From Ralstonia sp. 25mfcol4.1 (GTDB lineage Bacteria > Pseudomonadota > Gammaproteobacteria > Burkholderiales > Burkholderiaceae), in assembly GCF_900104095.1 (NCBI RefSeq), contig NZ_FNJO01000004.1, positions 382,817-432,339 on the forward strand: a DNA stretch of 49,523 bases, given 5' to 3'. The notes beneath the pieces were generated by a model. It was not told where the DNA came from, made no database searches, and saw only the letters and a program-made list of their open reading frames with translations. Below, one piece after another: positions 29,530 to 39,035 of this stretch (position 1 is its first letter; each line of letters begins with the position of its first letter). The translations under genes and the position numbers were made by a program.

Positions 29530-30426
29530 TTACAACTCGCCTGAAATTCCTGCCGCCGTGCGCCACTGGCCCGGCGTGACGCCGTAGGCCGCCCGAAAGC
29601 GGTTGTTGAAGTGGCTGGCCGACGCAAAGCCGGCGCGGCTGGCCACCTGCTGCAGCGACAGCCGGCCGTCGTCCAGCATCGCACGTGCGAGATCTAGCCG
29701 GGACCGCATGACCCAGGCGTGCGGCGCCATGCCAAACGACACCCGGAACATCCGCGCGAAGTGGAATTCCGACAGGCCGGCCAATGCGGCCAGTTCACCT
29801 AAAGTCGGATTTTGGGCGGGATGGGCGTGGATCCAGTCGGCCACGCGGCGTCTGGCCTGCGCCGACAGCCCGCCGCGCCAGTCCGCCGCGGGCTTGCGCG
29901 CGCCATGCGACAACAGCAGATGGGTCACGGCCCGGTGCGCCATGGCGTTGCCGACCATACGGCTGTCCGGGTCCTGCCAGTCCAGCGCCACGAGCTGGCG
30001 CGACAGGGCCGCCAGCCCGGCATCCTCGACGAAAAGCAGGTCCTGCAGCTGCAGCGCGCGAGGCTCGGTGTCGAGCACGCGCACACAGTGCCAGGCCAGG
30101 TGCTCCGGCTGGAAGTAGAGATGCAGGAATCGCTGCGCGCCGCCCACATGCCAGGCCGATTCGTGTCCGGCCGGCAGCAGGCAAAGGCGGTCCGGGCCGC
30201 CCTTGCGATCAGGGGCATCCCGGCGATAGGTGGAATAGCCGCCTTGGAGGTACATCGACATCGTGTGGTGCCCGGGCCGGGCGTAGGCGGTGTCGTCGTG
30301 GCGGTTGCGCCAGAGCGCCAGCCCGAGGCCATCGCCCAGCACGCAGGCGCGCTCCAGCGACGCACGCGATTGCGTGAGCGCGGAAAACACGGCGTTGTCG
30401 GTGAGCGGCTGGGAGGTGTCTGCCAT
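29530..30426 (-). CDS. AraC-family transcriptional regulator
   Basis: 298 residues. The N-terminal half is a cupin-like sensing domain (HHTMSMYLQGGYSTYRR and LCLLPAGHESAWHVGGAQRFLHLYF). The C-terminal ~100 residues hold two helix-turn-helices: TLGELAALAGLSEFHFARMFRVSFGMAPHAWVMRSRLDLAR and SLQQVASRAGFASASHFNNRFRAAYGVTPGQWR. Effector unknown. The gene downstream of it in the leftward direction is the MscS channel (184-bp gap), and upstream is an MFS exporter (134-bp gap), which is a possible target. Confidence 0.9.
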   Translation of the reverse strand: MADTSQPLTDNAVFSALTQSRASLERACVLGDGLGLALWRNRHDDTAYARPGHHTMSMYLQGGYSTYRRDAPDRKGGPDRLCLLPAGHESAWHVGGAQRFLHLYFQPEHLAWHCVRVLDTEPRALQLQDLLFVEDAGLAALSRQLVALDWQDPDSRMVGNAMAHRAVTHLLLSHGARKPAADWRGGLSAQARRRVADWIHAHPAQNPTLGELAALAGLSEFHFARMFRVSFGMAPHAWVMRSRLDLARAMLDDGRLSLQQVASRAGFASASHFNNRFRAAYGVTPGQWRTAAGISGEL

Positions 30427-30474
30427 GGCGTGACTCTAATCCAATCCGGCTTCCCTGCGGACGGATGGCGGCGA

Positions 30475-30490
30475 CGCAGAAACGGGTACG
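30475..30490 (+). repeat. Dispersed origin-type 16-mer, copy 7
   Basis: CGCAGAAACGGGTACG, exact consensus in the same orientation as the main array, 48 bp upstream of the AraC-type start. Confidence 0.88.
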
Positions 30491-30560
30491 CTCGTTCGTG
30501 CGCGCCGACATGGAAAAAGGGCGGCCAGGCCGCCCTTCCGAAGGTTCGCGCCGTGCTGCA

Positions 30561-31856
30561 TCAGCGTGCCGGCGCCGCCTTGTTGGCGGACGCGTCCGCG
30601 CCTTGGGGGCCGGCCGGATGGTCGTGCAGGCGGTCGCGGTTGGTCAGCATCGGGAACAGCTTCATCCATGCCGCCACCACCAGGATCGTGCCGGCGCCGC
30701 CCAGCAGCACCGCGCCCACCGGCCCGAGCAGCGCCGCCGTCACGCCCGATTCAAACTCGCCAAGCTGGTTCGATGCGCCGATGAACACCGAATTGACCGC
30801 GCCTACGCGGCCGCGCATGTCGTCTGGGGTATCGAGCTGTACCAGCGTCTGGCGCACCACCACGCTGATCATGTCCGACGCCCCCAGCACCACCAGTGCG
30901 GCCATCGACAGCGGCAGCCACGTCGACACGCCGAACACCATCGTCGCCACGCCAAAAATGGCCACCGCGCCAAACATCACGCGGCCCACGCGGCGGTTCA
31001 GCGGATGCCGCGCCAGCCACAGCGCCGTCACCAGCGCCCCGATGGCCGGCGAGGACCGCAGCAGGCCCAGGCCCCACGGGCCGGTATGCAGGATGTCGCG
31101 CGCATAGATCGGCAGCAGGGCCGTGGCGCCGCCCAGCAGCACCGCGAACAGGTCCAGCGACACCGCGCCCAGCAGCACCTGGTGGCTGCGGATATAGGCA
31201 AAGCCGGCGAACAGCGTCTTGATGCTGACCGGCGCGGTCAGGCGTTGCGCGGCCTGGCGCAGCTTCAGCGTGAACACCAGCACCGCGGCGATGGCGAACA
31301 GCACGGCGCTGATCGCGTAGACCACCCCCGCGCCCGCCACATAGGCAAACCCGCCCAGCGCGGGGCCGATGATGATGGCGGTCTGCGCAGCCGAACTGGC
31401 CAGCGCCACGGCGCGCGGCAACTGGCGGGGCGTGACCACGCTGGGCAGCAGTGCCTGCAGCGTAGGCGTCTCGAACGCCCGGCAGCCGCCGATGGCCGCC
31501 ACGAAGAAGAAGATGTGCTCGCTGGTGACCCAGCCCGAGAAGCTGGCCACGGCCATCGACGCCGCAATCACGGCTTCGAGCATCTGGCAGGTCCGCACGA
31601 TGATGCGGCGATCGAAACGGTCGGCCACGTGGCCGGACATCAGCATCAGCACGATCGACGGCAGGAACTGCACCAGCCCCACCATACCGAGCATGAACGG
31701 ATCGCGCGTCAGGTCGTACATCTGCCAGCCCACGGCGACCGTGAAGATCTGATAGCCAATGGTGGTGCAGAGCCGGGCAAACCAGAAATGCCGGAAGGCG
31801 GGGTCACGAAAGACGGAATCCGGCTCGTCGGCCGGCAGCGCTGAGGCGTTGGACAT
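30561..31856 (-). CDS. MFS transporter, EntS-like exporter
   Basis: 431 residues with about 12 transmembrane segments. The start (FRDPAFRHFWFARLCTTIGYQIFTVAVGWQMYDLTRDPFMLGMVGLVQFLPSIVLMLMSGHVADRFDRRIIV) has the loop 2-3 motif G-HVADRFDRR of the major facilitator superfamily and resembles the EntS/TetA-like DHA3 branch of exporters. The substrate is unknown. The ATG at 31856 removes 19 non-conserved residues from the longest frame. It is transcribed in the same direction as the AraC-type gene downstream. Confidence 0.87.
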   Translation of the reverse strand: MSNASALPADEPDSVFRDPAFRHFWFARLCTTIGYQIFTVAVGWQMYDLTRDPFMLGMVGLVQFLPSIVLMLMSGHVADRFDRRIIVRTCQMLEAVIAASMAVASFSGWVTSEHIFFFVAAIGGCRAFETPTLQALLPSVVTPRQLPRAVALASSAAQTAIIIGPALGGFAYVAGAGVVYAISAVLFAIAAVLVFTLKLRQAAQRLTAPVSIKTLFAGFAYIRSHQVLLGAVSLDLFAVLLGGATALLPIYARDILHTGPWGLGLLRSSPAIGALVTALWLARHPLNRRVGRVMFGAVAIFGVATMVFGVSTWLPLSMAALVVLGASDMISVVVRQTLVQLDTPDDMRGRVGAVNSVFIGASNQLGEFESGVTAALLGPVGAVLLGGAGTILVVAAWMKLFPMLTNRDRLHDHPAGPQGADASANKAAPAR

Positions 31857-32002
31857 GGGGCTGAAAGCGCCCTGAGGGCGCAGGAGGCAGGCAATGTACG
31901 CATTCGCGTACAAAGCTCAGGATTCTAGCCCAGACGCCAGCATTGCGCCGCGCCGGTGTTGTATCGTTGCCGACACAATGAAGTTATCAACACAGCACGC
32001 CA

Positions 32003-32039
32003 AGGCTGGCCCGACGCCGTCGCGGAGTCGGGCCAGCCT
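32003..32039. terminator. Strong hairpin downstream of prfC
   Basis: AGGCTGGCCCGAC (32003-32015) and GTCGGGCCAGCCT (32027-32039) form a perfect 13-bp stem just beyond the prfC stop. No U-run follows, so termination efficiency is uncertain. Confidence 0.55.
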
Positions 32040-32060
32040 CGGGGCCCCGCCTCGGTCGGA

Positions 32061-33653
32061 TCAGGCGATCTCGCGCGTTTCGAGGAAGCGGATATTCGGG
32101 AAGCGCTCCTGCGTCAGGCGCAGGTTGACCATGCTCGGGGCCAGGTAGACGTGATCGCCGGCACCGTCGATGGCCACGTTGTGGCCGTTCTTGTCGATCA
32201 GCTTCTCGATCTCGGCCGGATCGCCCTTGAGCCAGCGCGCCGTGGCGCATTCATGCGACTCGAAGATCGCATCCACGCCATATTCGTGCTCCAGGCGGTG
32301 CGCCACGACGTCGAACTGCAGCATGCCGACGGCGCCCAGCACCAGCTCGTTCGACATCAGCGGACGGAACATCTGCGTGGCACCCTCTTCGGCCAGCTGC
32401 TGCAGGCCCTTCTGCAGCTGCTTGACCTTCAGCGGGTTGTTAAGGCGCGCGCGGCGGAAGAATTCGGGCGCGAACGACGGGATACCCGTGAAGCGCAGCG
32501 GCTCGCCTTCGGTGAACACGTCGCCGAGGCGGATCGTGCCGTGGTTCGGCACGCCGATGATGTCGCCGGCGTAGGCTTCCTCGGTCGTGTTGCGGTCCTG
32601 CGCCATGAACGTGATGGCGTTGTTGATGGCCACGGTCTTGCCCTGCGCCACGTGCAGCAGCTTCATGCCGCGGTCGAAGCGCCCCGAGCACACGCGCACG
32701 AACGCGATGCGGTCGCGGTGGCGCGGGTCCATGTTGGCCTGGATCTTGAACACGAAGCCGCTGAACTTGCCTTCCTGCGGTTCGACGGTGCGCGATTCGG
32801 TCGCACGTGCCAGCGGCGGCGGCGACAGTTCGCACAAGGCGTCCAGCAGCGACTGCACACCGAAGTTGTTGATCGCCGAGCCAAAGTACACGGGCGTCTG
32901 CTTGCCGGCCAGGAACGCCTCGCGGTCGAACGTGTGCGACGCGCCGCGCACCAGTTCGATCTCCATGCGCAGTTCGTCGGCCTGCGAGCCCAGGATGCGG
33001 TCGAGTTCGGGGTTGTCCAGGCCGTCGAGCATGGCGGCGGTACCCTTCTCGCCCTTCGGATCGAACAGCTGCACCTTGTCGTCGATCATGTGATACACGC
33101 CGCGGAAGGCCTTGCCCATGCCGATCGGCCAGGTCATCGGCGCGCACTGGATCTTGAGCACGTCCTCGATTTCGTCGAGCAGTTCGATCGGCGAACGGCC
33201 TTCGCGGTCGAGCTTGTTGATGAACGTCAGGATCGGGGTGTCGCGCAGGCGGCAGACGTTGAGCAGCTTGATGGTCTGGGCTTCCACGCCGTTGACGGAG
33301 TCGATCACCATCACGGCCGAGTCAACCGCCGTCAGCGTCCGGTACGTGTCTTCGGAAAAGTCCTCGTGGCCCGGCGTGTCGAGCAGGTTCACGATGTTTT
33401 CCGGCACGTCCGGCCGCGACTGGTACGGGAACTGCATCACCGACGACGTCACCGAGATGCCGCGCTGCTTTTCCAGCTCCATCCAGTCGGACGTGGCGTG
33501 GCGATCGGCCTTGCGCGCGCGCACTTCGCCGGCCACCTGGATGGCGCCGCCGAACCAGAGCAGCTTTTCGGTCAGCGTGGTCTTACCCGCATCCGGGTGG
33601 GAAATGATGGCAAACGTGCGGCGACGCGCAATTTCGGAAACGAGCGAACTCAC
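32061..33653 (-). CDS. prfC: Peptide chain release factor 3
   Basis: 530 residues with a GTG start. It is a translational GTPase that recycles RF1/RF2 from the ribosome. GTPase motifs are [15 protein letters not shown] (G1), [12 protein letters not shown] (switch I), [14 protein letters not shown] (G3) and FINKLDREG (G4). The C-terminal RF3-specific region ([28 protein letters not shown]) is present. The GTG at 33653 fits the family start ([23 protein letters not shown]) and follows AGAAG. Presence near a secondary origin suggests an additional or relocated copy. Confidence 0.95.
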   Translation of the reverse strand: MSSLVSEIARRRTFAIISHPDAGKTTLTEKLLWFGGAIQVAGEVRARKADRHATSDWMELEKQRGISVTSSVMQFPYQSRPDVPENIVNLLDTPGHEDFSEDTYRTLTAVDSAVMVIDSVNGVEAQTIKLLNVCRLRDTPILTFINKLDREGRSPIELLDEIEDVLKIQCAPMTWPIGMGKAFRGVYHMIDDKVQLFDPKGEKGTAAMLDGLDNPELDRILGSQADELRMEIELVRGASHTFDREAFLAGKQTPVYFGSAINNFGVQSLLDALCELSPPPLARATESRTVEPQEGKFSGFVFKIQANMDPRHRDRIAFVRVCSGRFDRGMKLLHVAQGKTVAINNAITFMAQDRNTTEEAYAGDIIGVPNHGTIRLGDVFTEGEPLRFTGIPSFAPEFFRRARLNNPLKVKQLQKGLQQLAEEGATQMFRPLMSNELVLGAVGMLQFDVVAHRLEHEYGVDAIFESHECATARWLKGDPAEIEKLIDKNGHNVAIDGAGDHVYLAPSMVNLRLTQERFPNIRFLETREIA

Positions 33654-33786
33654 GGCTTCTGGAATCGGATAAGGGGCGATGGGCGAAAGGCGCCCGGGCG
33701 GGGCGCCGGCGCCGCCGCGACGGGTTCGGGCGGGCACCAGGGGCCTGGGAGCAACCCGGGACGCGTCCCGGGATCGGATTGGGGCG

Positions 33787-34788
33787 CTATTTTACCGGTT
33801 CGCGGTGCCGGCCGGGGGCGTGTGTTGCCGGAGGGCGGTTTTCTCGCGCCGGATCGCGCCCACGCAGGCTGCCGAATTGCAACGCATACTGCCGCGTCAG
33901 TTCGGCGCCAAAGAAGAAAATCTGTGCCGAGTAATACACCCAGAGCATCAGCGCCACCACCGAGCCTGCCGCGCCGTACGACGACGCCACCGCGCTGTTG
34001 CCCAGATACAGCCCGATCAGGCGTTTGCCCACCGAGAACAGCAGCGCCGTGATGATGGCGCCCATCAGCACGTCACGCCACGCGATCCGCACGTTCGGCA
34101 GCATCTTGAAAATCGTGGCAAACAGTGCGGTCACCACGGCGAACGAGAAGGCGGTGGAAATCGCGTCGGCCACGGGCGCGAACCACGAGGCCGTCCAGAG
34201 CTGGCCCCAGAACCGGTTGACCACGGCCAGGGCCGCGTTGACCACCAGCGACACCAGCAGCATGAACGCCAGCGCCAGCACGATGCTGAACGACAGCATG
34301 CGCGCGCGCAGCAGCTTCTTCCATCCAGCCCCGATTGGCGGCGGTGCCTGCCAGATATCGTCGAGGCTGCTCTTGAGCTCGGCGAAGGCGCTCGTGGCGC
34401 CGACGATCAGGATGCCGAAGGCGATCGTCGCAGCAATGCCGCTGCCGCCGGCCCGGTGCGTCGCGGCCAGGATGCCCTGGATGGCTGCCGCGCCCTGTTC
34501 GCCCACCAGGCCGTTGAGCTGCGAGAAGATTTCGCCGCGCGCGGCTTCGGCGCCGAAAAACAGGCCGGCAATGGAGATGACCAGCACCAGGATAGGCGCC
34601 ATCGAGAACAGCATGTAGAACGACAGCGCCGCACCCTTGCTGGCGGCGCGGTGATCGAACCACGACATGATGGCGGCCGACACCACGCGCGCGGTGCGGC
34701 TGCCGGTATGGCGATCGGGCAGCCAGCGGCCGCGCTGGGGGCTGGGCGGCGAGCGGTCGGGCTTCTCGGGCACGTGTTCTGAAGGCAT
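33787..34788 (-). CDS. YihY/BrkB-family inner-membrane protein
   Basis: 333 residues. Six transmembrane segments; family motifs are [31 protein letters not shown] near residues 45-75, [28 protein letters not shown] and [34 protein letters not shown]. The biochemical role of this family is uncertain, despite old names such as tRNA-processing ribonuclease BN or virulence factor BrkB. The ATG at 34788 is preferred; an upstream in-frame ATG at 34878 would add 30 weakly conserved residues. It is separated from prfC by 133 bp and is probably independently transcribed. Confidence 0.88.
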   Translation of the reverse strand: MPSEHVPEKPDRSPPSPQRGRWLPDRHTGSRTARVVSAAIMSWFDHRAASKGAALSFYMLFSMAPILVLVISIAGLFFGAEAARGEIFSQLNGLVGEQGAAAIQGILAATHRAGGSGIAATIAFGILIVGATSAFAELKSSLDDIWQAPPPIGAGWKKLLRARMLSFSIVLALAFMLLVSLVVNAALAVVNRFWGQLWTASWFAPVADAISTAFSFAVVTALFATIFKMLPNVRIAWRDVLMGAIITALLFSVGKRLIGLYLGNSAVASSYGAAGSVVALMLWVYYSAQIFFFGAELTRQYALQFGSLRGRDPARENRPPATHAPGRHREPVK

Positions 34789-35057
34789 GCCGGGGGCGTC
34801 CTTGAGTGGGCTGGCGTCGGGCAGGTTCGAGCAGACCGGCGAGGCTGGCCCGGAGCCTTGGACCCTGGCCCCGAGCATCGCCCGTGTGGCGCTTGCTGTC
34901 TGTCAGCTGAAGTCTGATGCGTGCGTTCATCATAGTGCGCTCGGGCCGCGGCCGACACGTCTGCCTGCTACAGTTGATCAAGGCACACATGCCGTACCGG
35001 CCGCGACCGGTGCGTCCCCCCGGCACGCAGCGAGTCGGGCCCTAACAGGAGCCATAC

Positions 35058-35279
35058 GTGATCTTCACCAAGAACGGCCAGCCTTCCACCGCTTGCGCCG
35101 GCCGCGTTGCGGCCCGGCTGATGCCGTGCCTGATGCTGCTTGGCCTGGCAATGTTGTCCGGCTGCGAACGCAACCAGCAGCCGGGGCCGGGCCCCAAGCC
35201 GATATCGGGCAGCACCGCGACGACGCCCCCCGCGCCCGCCACGAACGGCGCCTCCGGCGCGCAGGCCGCGCCGCGCTGA
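35058..35279 (+). CDS. Small putative lipoprotein
   Basis: 73 residues with a GTG start and an ACAGGAG site about 8 bp upstream. A signal peptide with lipobox (PCLMLLGLAMLSGC) places the lipidated Cys near residue 36. The short mature part (ERNQQPGPGPKPISGSTATTPPAPATNG) is Pro/Thr/Gly-rich and disordered. No family is recognised; the length suggests a small outer-membrane or inner-membrane tethered lipoprotein of unknown role. Confidence 0.6.
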   Translation: MIFTKNGQPSTACAGRVAARLMPCLMLLGLAMLSGCERNQQPGPGPKPISGSTATTPPAPATNGASGAQAAPR

Positions 35280-35334
35280 CGCGCGAACCGCTGCCGGCGC
35301 GCACTGCCGCAACCCGGCGGCGAGCATTCGGCAG

Positions 35335-35350
35335 CGTACCCATTTCTGCG
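35335..35350 (-). repeat. Dispersed origin-type 16-mer, copy 8
   Basis: CGTACCCATTTCTGCG, the T variant found at 19715 and in the array, 56 bp after the lipoprotein stop. Confidence 0.85.
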
Positions 35351-35831
35351 GACTGTCGCTGGTTTCAGTGATGCAACCGGATGCACGCGTCATCGGCGGG
35401 CAAAATCCGGCGCGGCCGGACTTGCGGCATTTCTCTCGGCGCGCGGCGGTTCTGGCCCGAAAAGCAGACGCGCCTGCGGGTTTGGCGGCCTGCAGATTGC
35501 CCCACTCCCACCTTCGCGCCCGTCCGCGCCCCCTTGGCGCCCCCTTGGCACCCCCTCCAGGCCCGCCGCGGGCGCGGCCGGCCCCCTGCATCCGGCAAGT
35601 TGAGTGTCGCGCGTGACGGGTCCACGCGATCTGCCGTCCGCTTGTCGTAACACTGGCGTAACCGATTGCCGCCGCCGGGCGGTCATGGCGCGCGACATAC
35701 AGCGCCGCGCTGGCCGGCAAGCCTTGTAAAACAAGCGTTTGCACCCGATTGGCACACTTGTCGCTCTGTTTCGGCTGGGAGAAGTACGAGTCGAATAACA
35801 AAGACGTCAGAACGCAGGAGAAGACACTGCC
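35351..35831. other. Non-coding stretch before a possible sigma-54 promoter
   Basis: About 480 bp without a convincing gene. The portion 35510-35600 is C-rich and low in complexity. A short dyad CTTGT-AAA-ACAAG is at 35723-35735, just upstream of the sigma-54-like promoter at 35750. Confidence 0.35.
35750..35765 (+). promoter_or_regulatory. Possible sigma-54 promoter
   Basis: TGGCAC-acttg-TCGCT has a full -24 element and the invariant GG-N10-GC spacing (GG at 35751-35752, GC at 35763-35764), with a mismatched -12 element. It lies 67 bp upstream of a well-placed ribosome-binding site (GCAGGAGAAG) at 35832. A sigma-54 activator gene is less than 1.5 kb away. Confidence 0.45.
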
Positions 35832-36079
35832 ATGCGTCATCCACCCGCCCGAATGACGGCGCGCCGCCGCGCCTATCGGCTTGCAGGCCCGCCCCCGTCC
35901 GTCAGGGAATTGCTCTCGCCGCCCTTGCTTCCGTCTCCACGGCAGGCCACGCGGCCAGTCACGTCGTTTTGCGCCACCGCCCAGCGCAGTTCGGCCGCGC
36001 CGGCCAGCCGGCAGCGCAACGGACATCCTGGCTGCTGACGGTCGCCTGGACGATGCATTTGGCCTGGCAGATGGCGTGA
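35832..36079 (+). pseudogene. Possible frameshifted small exported protein
   Basis: An ATG behind an AGGAG site opens a frame MRHPPARMTARRRAYRLAG... that continues as an implausible Arg/Pro/Ser-rich tail ending at 36038. Shifting frame at the C-run at 35892-35896 gives APVRQGIALAALASVSTAGHAASHVV..., which joined to the basic N-terminus looks like a signal peptide, and ends at 36079. Either the gene is broken, a base error exists, or neither frame is coding. No family is recognised. Confidence 0.25.
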
Positions 36080-36190
36080 AACAGGCTTTCGGGCACGCGC
36101 CCGTTGCTTTTTGGCGCGCCTGCACCTAAACAGGTTTACGTGCTCCGTCCCCCGGCGGGCACCTTTTTCCAGCAAGGGAGGGAGCCACCC

Positions 36191-36526
36191 ATGTACGCCA
36201 GAGTTTTCGCCACCATCGCAGTGGCATTGCTCTCGACCGCTGCCACGTCCGCACTGGCGGGCAACTACGCCTATTTCGACCGGCCGGACGATGCAAGCCT
36301 GAACAATCACGCGGCAGTCAGCAACGATATCTACGTGCGGGCCTTCGGCTGGGCCTGGGGCGACGTGCGCTTCAAGCCCGACCAGACGCCGGCACAGCCC
36401 GCGCAGCCGGCCGAACGGCAGGCGCGCGACTACATCACCGACCCCCACGACGTGTCGCCGGGGCGTCTGCAGCACGACGACAGCCCGCCCCCTCGCGGGC
36501 GCCGCGGCAAGGTCAGCATGAGCTGA
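36191..36526 (+). CDS. Small secreted hypothetical protein
   Basis: 111 residues. The start follows a strong AGGGAGGGAG site. A clear signal peptide (MYARVFATIAVALLSTAATSALA) is followed by a mature part with NYAYFDRPDDASLNNHAAVSNDIYVRAFGWAWGDVRF and a hydrophilic Pro/Gln/Arg-rich tail. Not assigned to a family. It sits downstream of the possible sigma-54 promoter at 35750 and is convergent with the sigma-54 activator gene, so it may be one of its targets (inference). Confidence 0.65.
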   Translation: MYARVFATIAVALLSTAATSALAGNYAYFDRPDDASLNNHAAVSNDIYVRAFGWAWGDVRFKPDQTPAQPAQPAERQARDYITDPHDVSPGRLQHDDSPPPRGRRGKVSMS

Positions 36527-36597
36527 GGCCGCTGGCCGGCAGTATGCGCGGGCCAAGCCGCGCCAGCCTTTCGCCGCTGTCCGGGCGAAAGGACGAA

Positions 36598-36630
36598 GGG
36601 GATCCGGCGAGCGGACGTCGCCGGATCCCC
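36598..36630. terminator. Perfect 13-bp hairpin between convergent genes
   Basis: GGGGATCCGGCGA (36598-36610) and TCGCCGGATCCCC (36618-36630), with a 7-nt loop, lie midway between the ends of the secreted protein gene and the sigma-54 activator gene. It is probably a bidirectional terminator although the flanking T-run is short. Confidence 0.65.
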
Positions 36631-36689
36631 CTTGGCGCCACGTACAGGTCGTGGCGTTTTACCTTTGCCGGTCTTCTGCGACGTTCGGG

Positions 36690-38063
36690 CTAGTCTCCCG
36701 ACGCGCCTGGCTGCAAATCCACGCGGATATTGTGCTTGTGCATCAGCCGGTACAGCGTCACGCGCGACACGTTCAGTTCGCGCGCGGCCGGCACCACGTG
36801 GAAGCCATGGCTGGCCATCACCGTGCGGATGGCTTCGCGCTCGGCTTCTTCCCGGATGGCATCGAGCGTCTTGCGCGGGACTTCCACCCCACCATGCAAC
36901 TGCAGGTCCTCGGCGGTGATCTTGCGGTTGTCGGTCATCACGATCGCACGCCGCACGCGGTTGATCAGTTCTCGCACATTGCCGGGCCAGCTGTATTGCA
37001 TCATGCCCTGCGTCGCACACGTGGAGAACCCGCGGATGCGCCGGTGCGCCTCGTGCCCATGCTCGGCCAGCACGGCGTTGGCCAGCAGCAGGATGTCTTC
37101 GCCGCGCTCGCGCAGTGGCGGGATGGTGAGCGTCAGCACGCAGAGCCGGTGGAACAGGTCGGAGCGGAAGCGGCCGTCGCCCTGCGCCGCCACCAGATCC
37201 ACGTGCGTGGCGGAGATGATGCGCAAGTCCAGCGGAATCGACTGGTGGCCACCGAGGCGCGTGATGGTGCCCTGCTGCAGGAACCGCAGCAGCGCCACCT
37301 GGCTTTCCAGCGGAAGGTCGCCGATTTCGTCCAGGAACAGCGTACCGCCCTGCGCCTGCTCGATCCAGCCGATCTTGCGCTGGTTGGCGCCGGTGAAGGC
37401 GCCCTTCTCGTAGCCGAACAGTTCGGACTGGACCAGGTGCGACGGAATGGCGCCGCAGTTGATGGCCACGAACGGCCCCTTGCGCCGGCTCGACGCTTCG
37501 TGAATGGCCTGAGCAGCCAGCTCCTTGCCGGTGCCCGATTCGCCGGAGATGAACACGGGAGCATCGTTGTGCGCCACCTTGGCCAGCGACCGGAACATGG
37601 CACGCATCGGCTGGCATTCGCCGATCATGGGTCCGCGCGTGTTCTGTTCGGGAATGCGCGCGCCGTGCAGGCAGGCCATGCCGTGGGCGTGCTTGAGCGT
37701 GTAGAGGAGTTCGTCGAACGAAAACGGCGTGCGCACATAATCCACGCAATAGTCGCGGATCAACCGTCGTACGCGTTCGTCCTGGAGCATGACCGTCGAC
37801 GTGATGGCCACCCACATGACATGCAGATGCTGCAGTCCCTGCTCGAGCTGGGTCAGCTCGGCGTCGGTGTACGGCGCCTGCAGGTCGATGATGCCGGCCA
37901 TCGGCGCGCTGCCGCGCACCGCGCGCTCCAGGTCTCGCACCTGTTGCACGCGCCGGATTTCCCAGCCTGATCCAAACTGGGATGCACTGAAACCAAAATC
38001 TTCATAGCGCGACACGAGCACGATCTGTGCGGTGCGTGCGGGCGCCTTGCACAGTCGGTCCAT
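36690..38063 (-). CDS. Sigma-54-dependent activator with degenerate receiver domain (VpsR/FleQ-like)
   Basis: 457 residues; the ATG at 38063 follows AGGGAG. Residues 1-130 fold like a receiver but lack the acidic pair, and the conserved Lys-Pro is TPF, so phosphorylation control is doubtful. The AAA+ domain has GESGTGKE (Walker A), the sigma-54 contact loop GAFTGA, and GGTLFLDEIGDLP (Walker B). A Fis-type helix-turn-helix closes the protein (AARELNVSRVTLYRLMHKHNI). VpsR/FleQ-type relatives control exopolysaccharide or motility genes, sometimes through c-di-GMP. It follows a small unknown gene by 128 bp. Confidence 0.9.
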   Translation of the reverse strand: MDRLCKAPARTAQIVLVSRYEDFGFSASQFGSGWEIRRVQQVRDLERAVRGSAPMAGIIDLQAPYTDAELTQLEQGLQHLHVMWVAITSTVMLQDERVRRLIRDYCVDYVRTPFSFDELLYTLKHAHGMACLHGARIPEQNTRGPMIGECQPMRAMFRSLAKVAHNDAPVFISGESGTGKELAAQAIHEASSRRKGPFVAINCGAIPSHLVQSELFGYEKGAFTGANQRKIGWIEQAQGGTLFLDEIGDLPLESQVALLRFLQQGTITRLGGHQSIPLDLRIISATHVDLVAAQGDGRFRSDLFHRLCVLTLTIPPLRERGEDILLLANAVLAEHGHEAHRRIRGFSTCATQGMMQYSWPGNVRELINRVRRAIVMTDNRKITAEDLQLHGGVEVPRKTLDAIREEAEREAIRTVMASHGFHVVPAARELNVSRVTLYRLMHKHNIRVDLQPGASGD

Positions 38064-38191
38064 GACGTTCTCCCTGACGTTGGGCTTCTTGTTGGTAGCA
38101 ACGGAACCGGCGGAACGCGCGGCCGCGGGCCATTCGGCCCGGTCCGGTTCCGCTGGCTGCGCGGGCTGGCCCGCGCGCAACGTCTGTGGGA

Positions 38192-38665
38192 TCACGGCGT
38201 GGACAAACTGCGTGATGGGTCTTCGAGCACGCTGGCACGATCGCCGGCCGCGCACAGTTCGTCGCGGATGCGTCGGCGCACCATGTCTTTCTCGCGCATG
38301 AGCTCGATGCTGGGCGACTCCGGTTTCTGGCCCGAATACTGGTAGTACAGCGCCTTGTACGTCAGCTGGCTCAGGATCCATTCCTGCAACAGCAGGCGCT
38401 GCCGGCATAGTTCGTTGGCCAGCAGACGATGGCGCTGCAACAGCCCGTCGACTGCGGCGCGCGTGCGCGGCGAGATTTCGTGGTCTTCGGCGAGCACGGT
38501 GGCGACGTCGGTGATGGCGTAGTCCTCGTGCCCTGCATCGCTCCCTTCATGCAGCGCGATTCCTGCGGAGGCTTCTCCCAGGGCTTTCCATTTGCCATGC
38601 GCCGGCTGGCTGCCAGGCTGGCTGATGGGCCCGATGGCGGGACGCCGGATTTCTCCTGCGGTCAT
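38192..38665 (-). CDS. Hypothetical protein upstream of the sigma-54 activator
   Basis: 157 residues from the ATG at 38665 behind GGGGAAC. Not recognised. The middle and C-terminal parts look helical (AAVDGLLQRHRLLANELCRQRLLLQEWILSQLTYKALYYQYSG, then IELMREKDMVRRRIRDELCAAG), suggesting a coiled-coil or protein-interaction module. No signal peptide or transmembrane segment. Same direction as the sigma-54 activator, so the two could be co-transcribed and functionally linked. Confidence 0.6.
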   Translation of the reverse strand: MTAGEIRRPAIGPISQPGSQPAHGKWKALGEASAGIALHEGSDAGHEDYAITDVATVLAEDHEISPRTRAAVDGLLQRHRLLANELCRQRLLLQEWILSQLTYKALYYQYSGQKPESPSIELMREKDMVRRRIRDELCAAGDRASVLEDPSRSLSTP

Positions 38666-39005
38666 GATCTGTTCCCCGTTGAACAACATCCCCCGGCACT
38701 ACACGTTCGCGTTTACCACTTTCTGTTCTGGATTTGAGCTGTTTTGTCTGGTGCACGTGTATGCCGCGCACTCTTTCTTTCGTGGTGGCGAAGCCGTCCT
38801 GCGAGGACGGTCTCATGATCGGCTGGCCCCTTTCTGGTGCTACCGGCGGGCCTCGCCGCTTGCCGTTCGGTGCGGTCGATGCTCGTCGACGGCCCCCGGA
38901 TCCCGGAGTCAACAAAGGGCGCTCTTGCGCGCCCTCAAATTTTTGCCACGCCTCTAGTTCAGTGCATTTCACCCCTTTTGTCCAGCCCGGAATGTTGGCT
39001 TTCAG

Positions 39006-39035
39006 CCAAGTCTCATACTTTTGTATGAGACTTGG
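39006..39035. repeat. Perfect 13-bp inverted repeat with TTTT loop
   Basis: CCAAGTCTCATAC (39006-39018), TTTT, GTATGAGACTTGG (39023-39035). The left arm overlaps a second dyad TTGGCT-ttc-AGCCAA at 38995-39009. It could be an operator, attachment-like site or RNA hairpin upstream of the small gene and sigma-54 activator. Confidence 0.85.
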
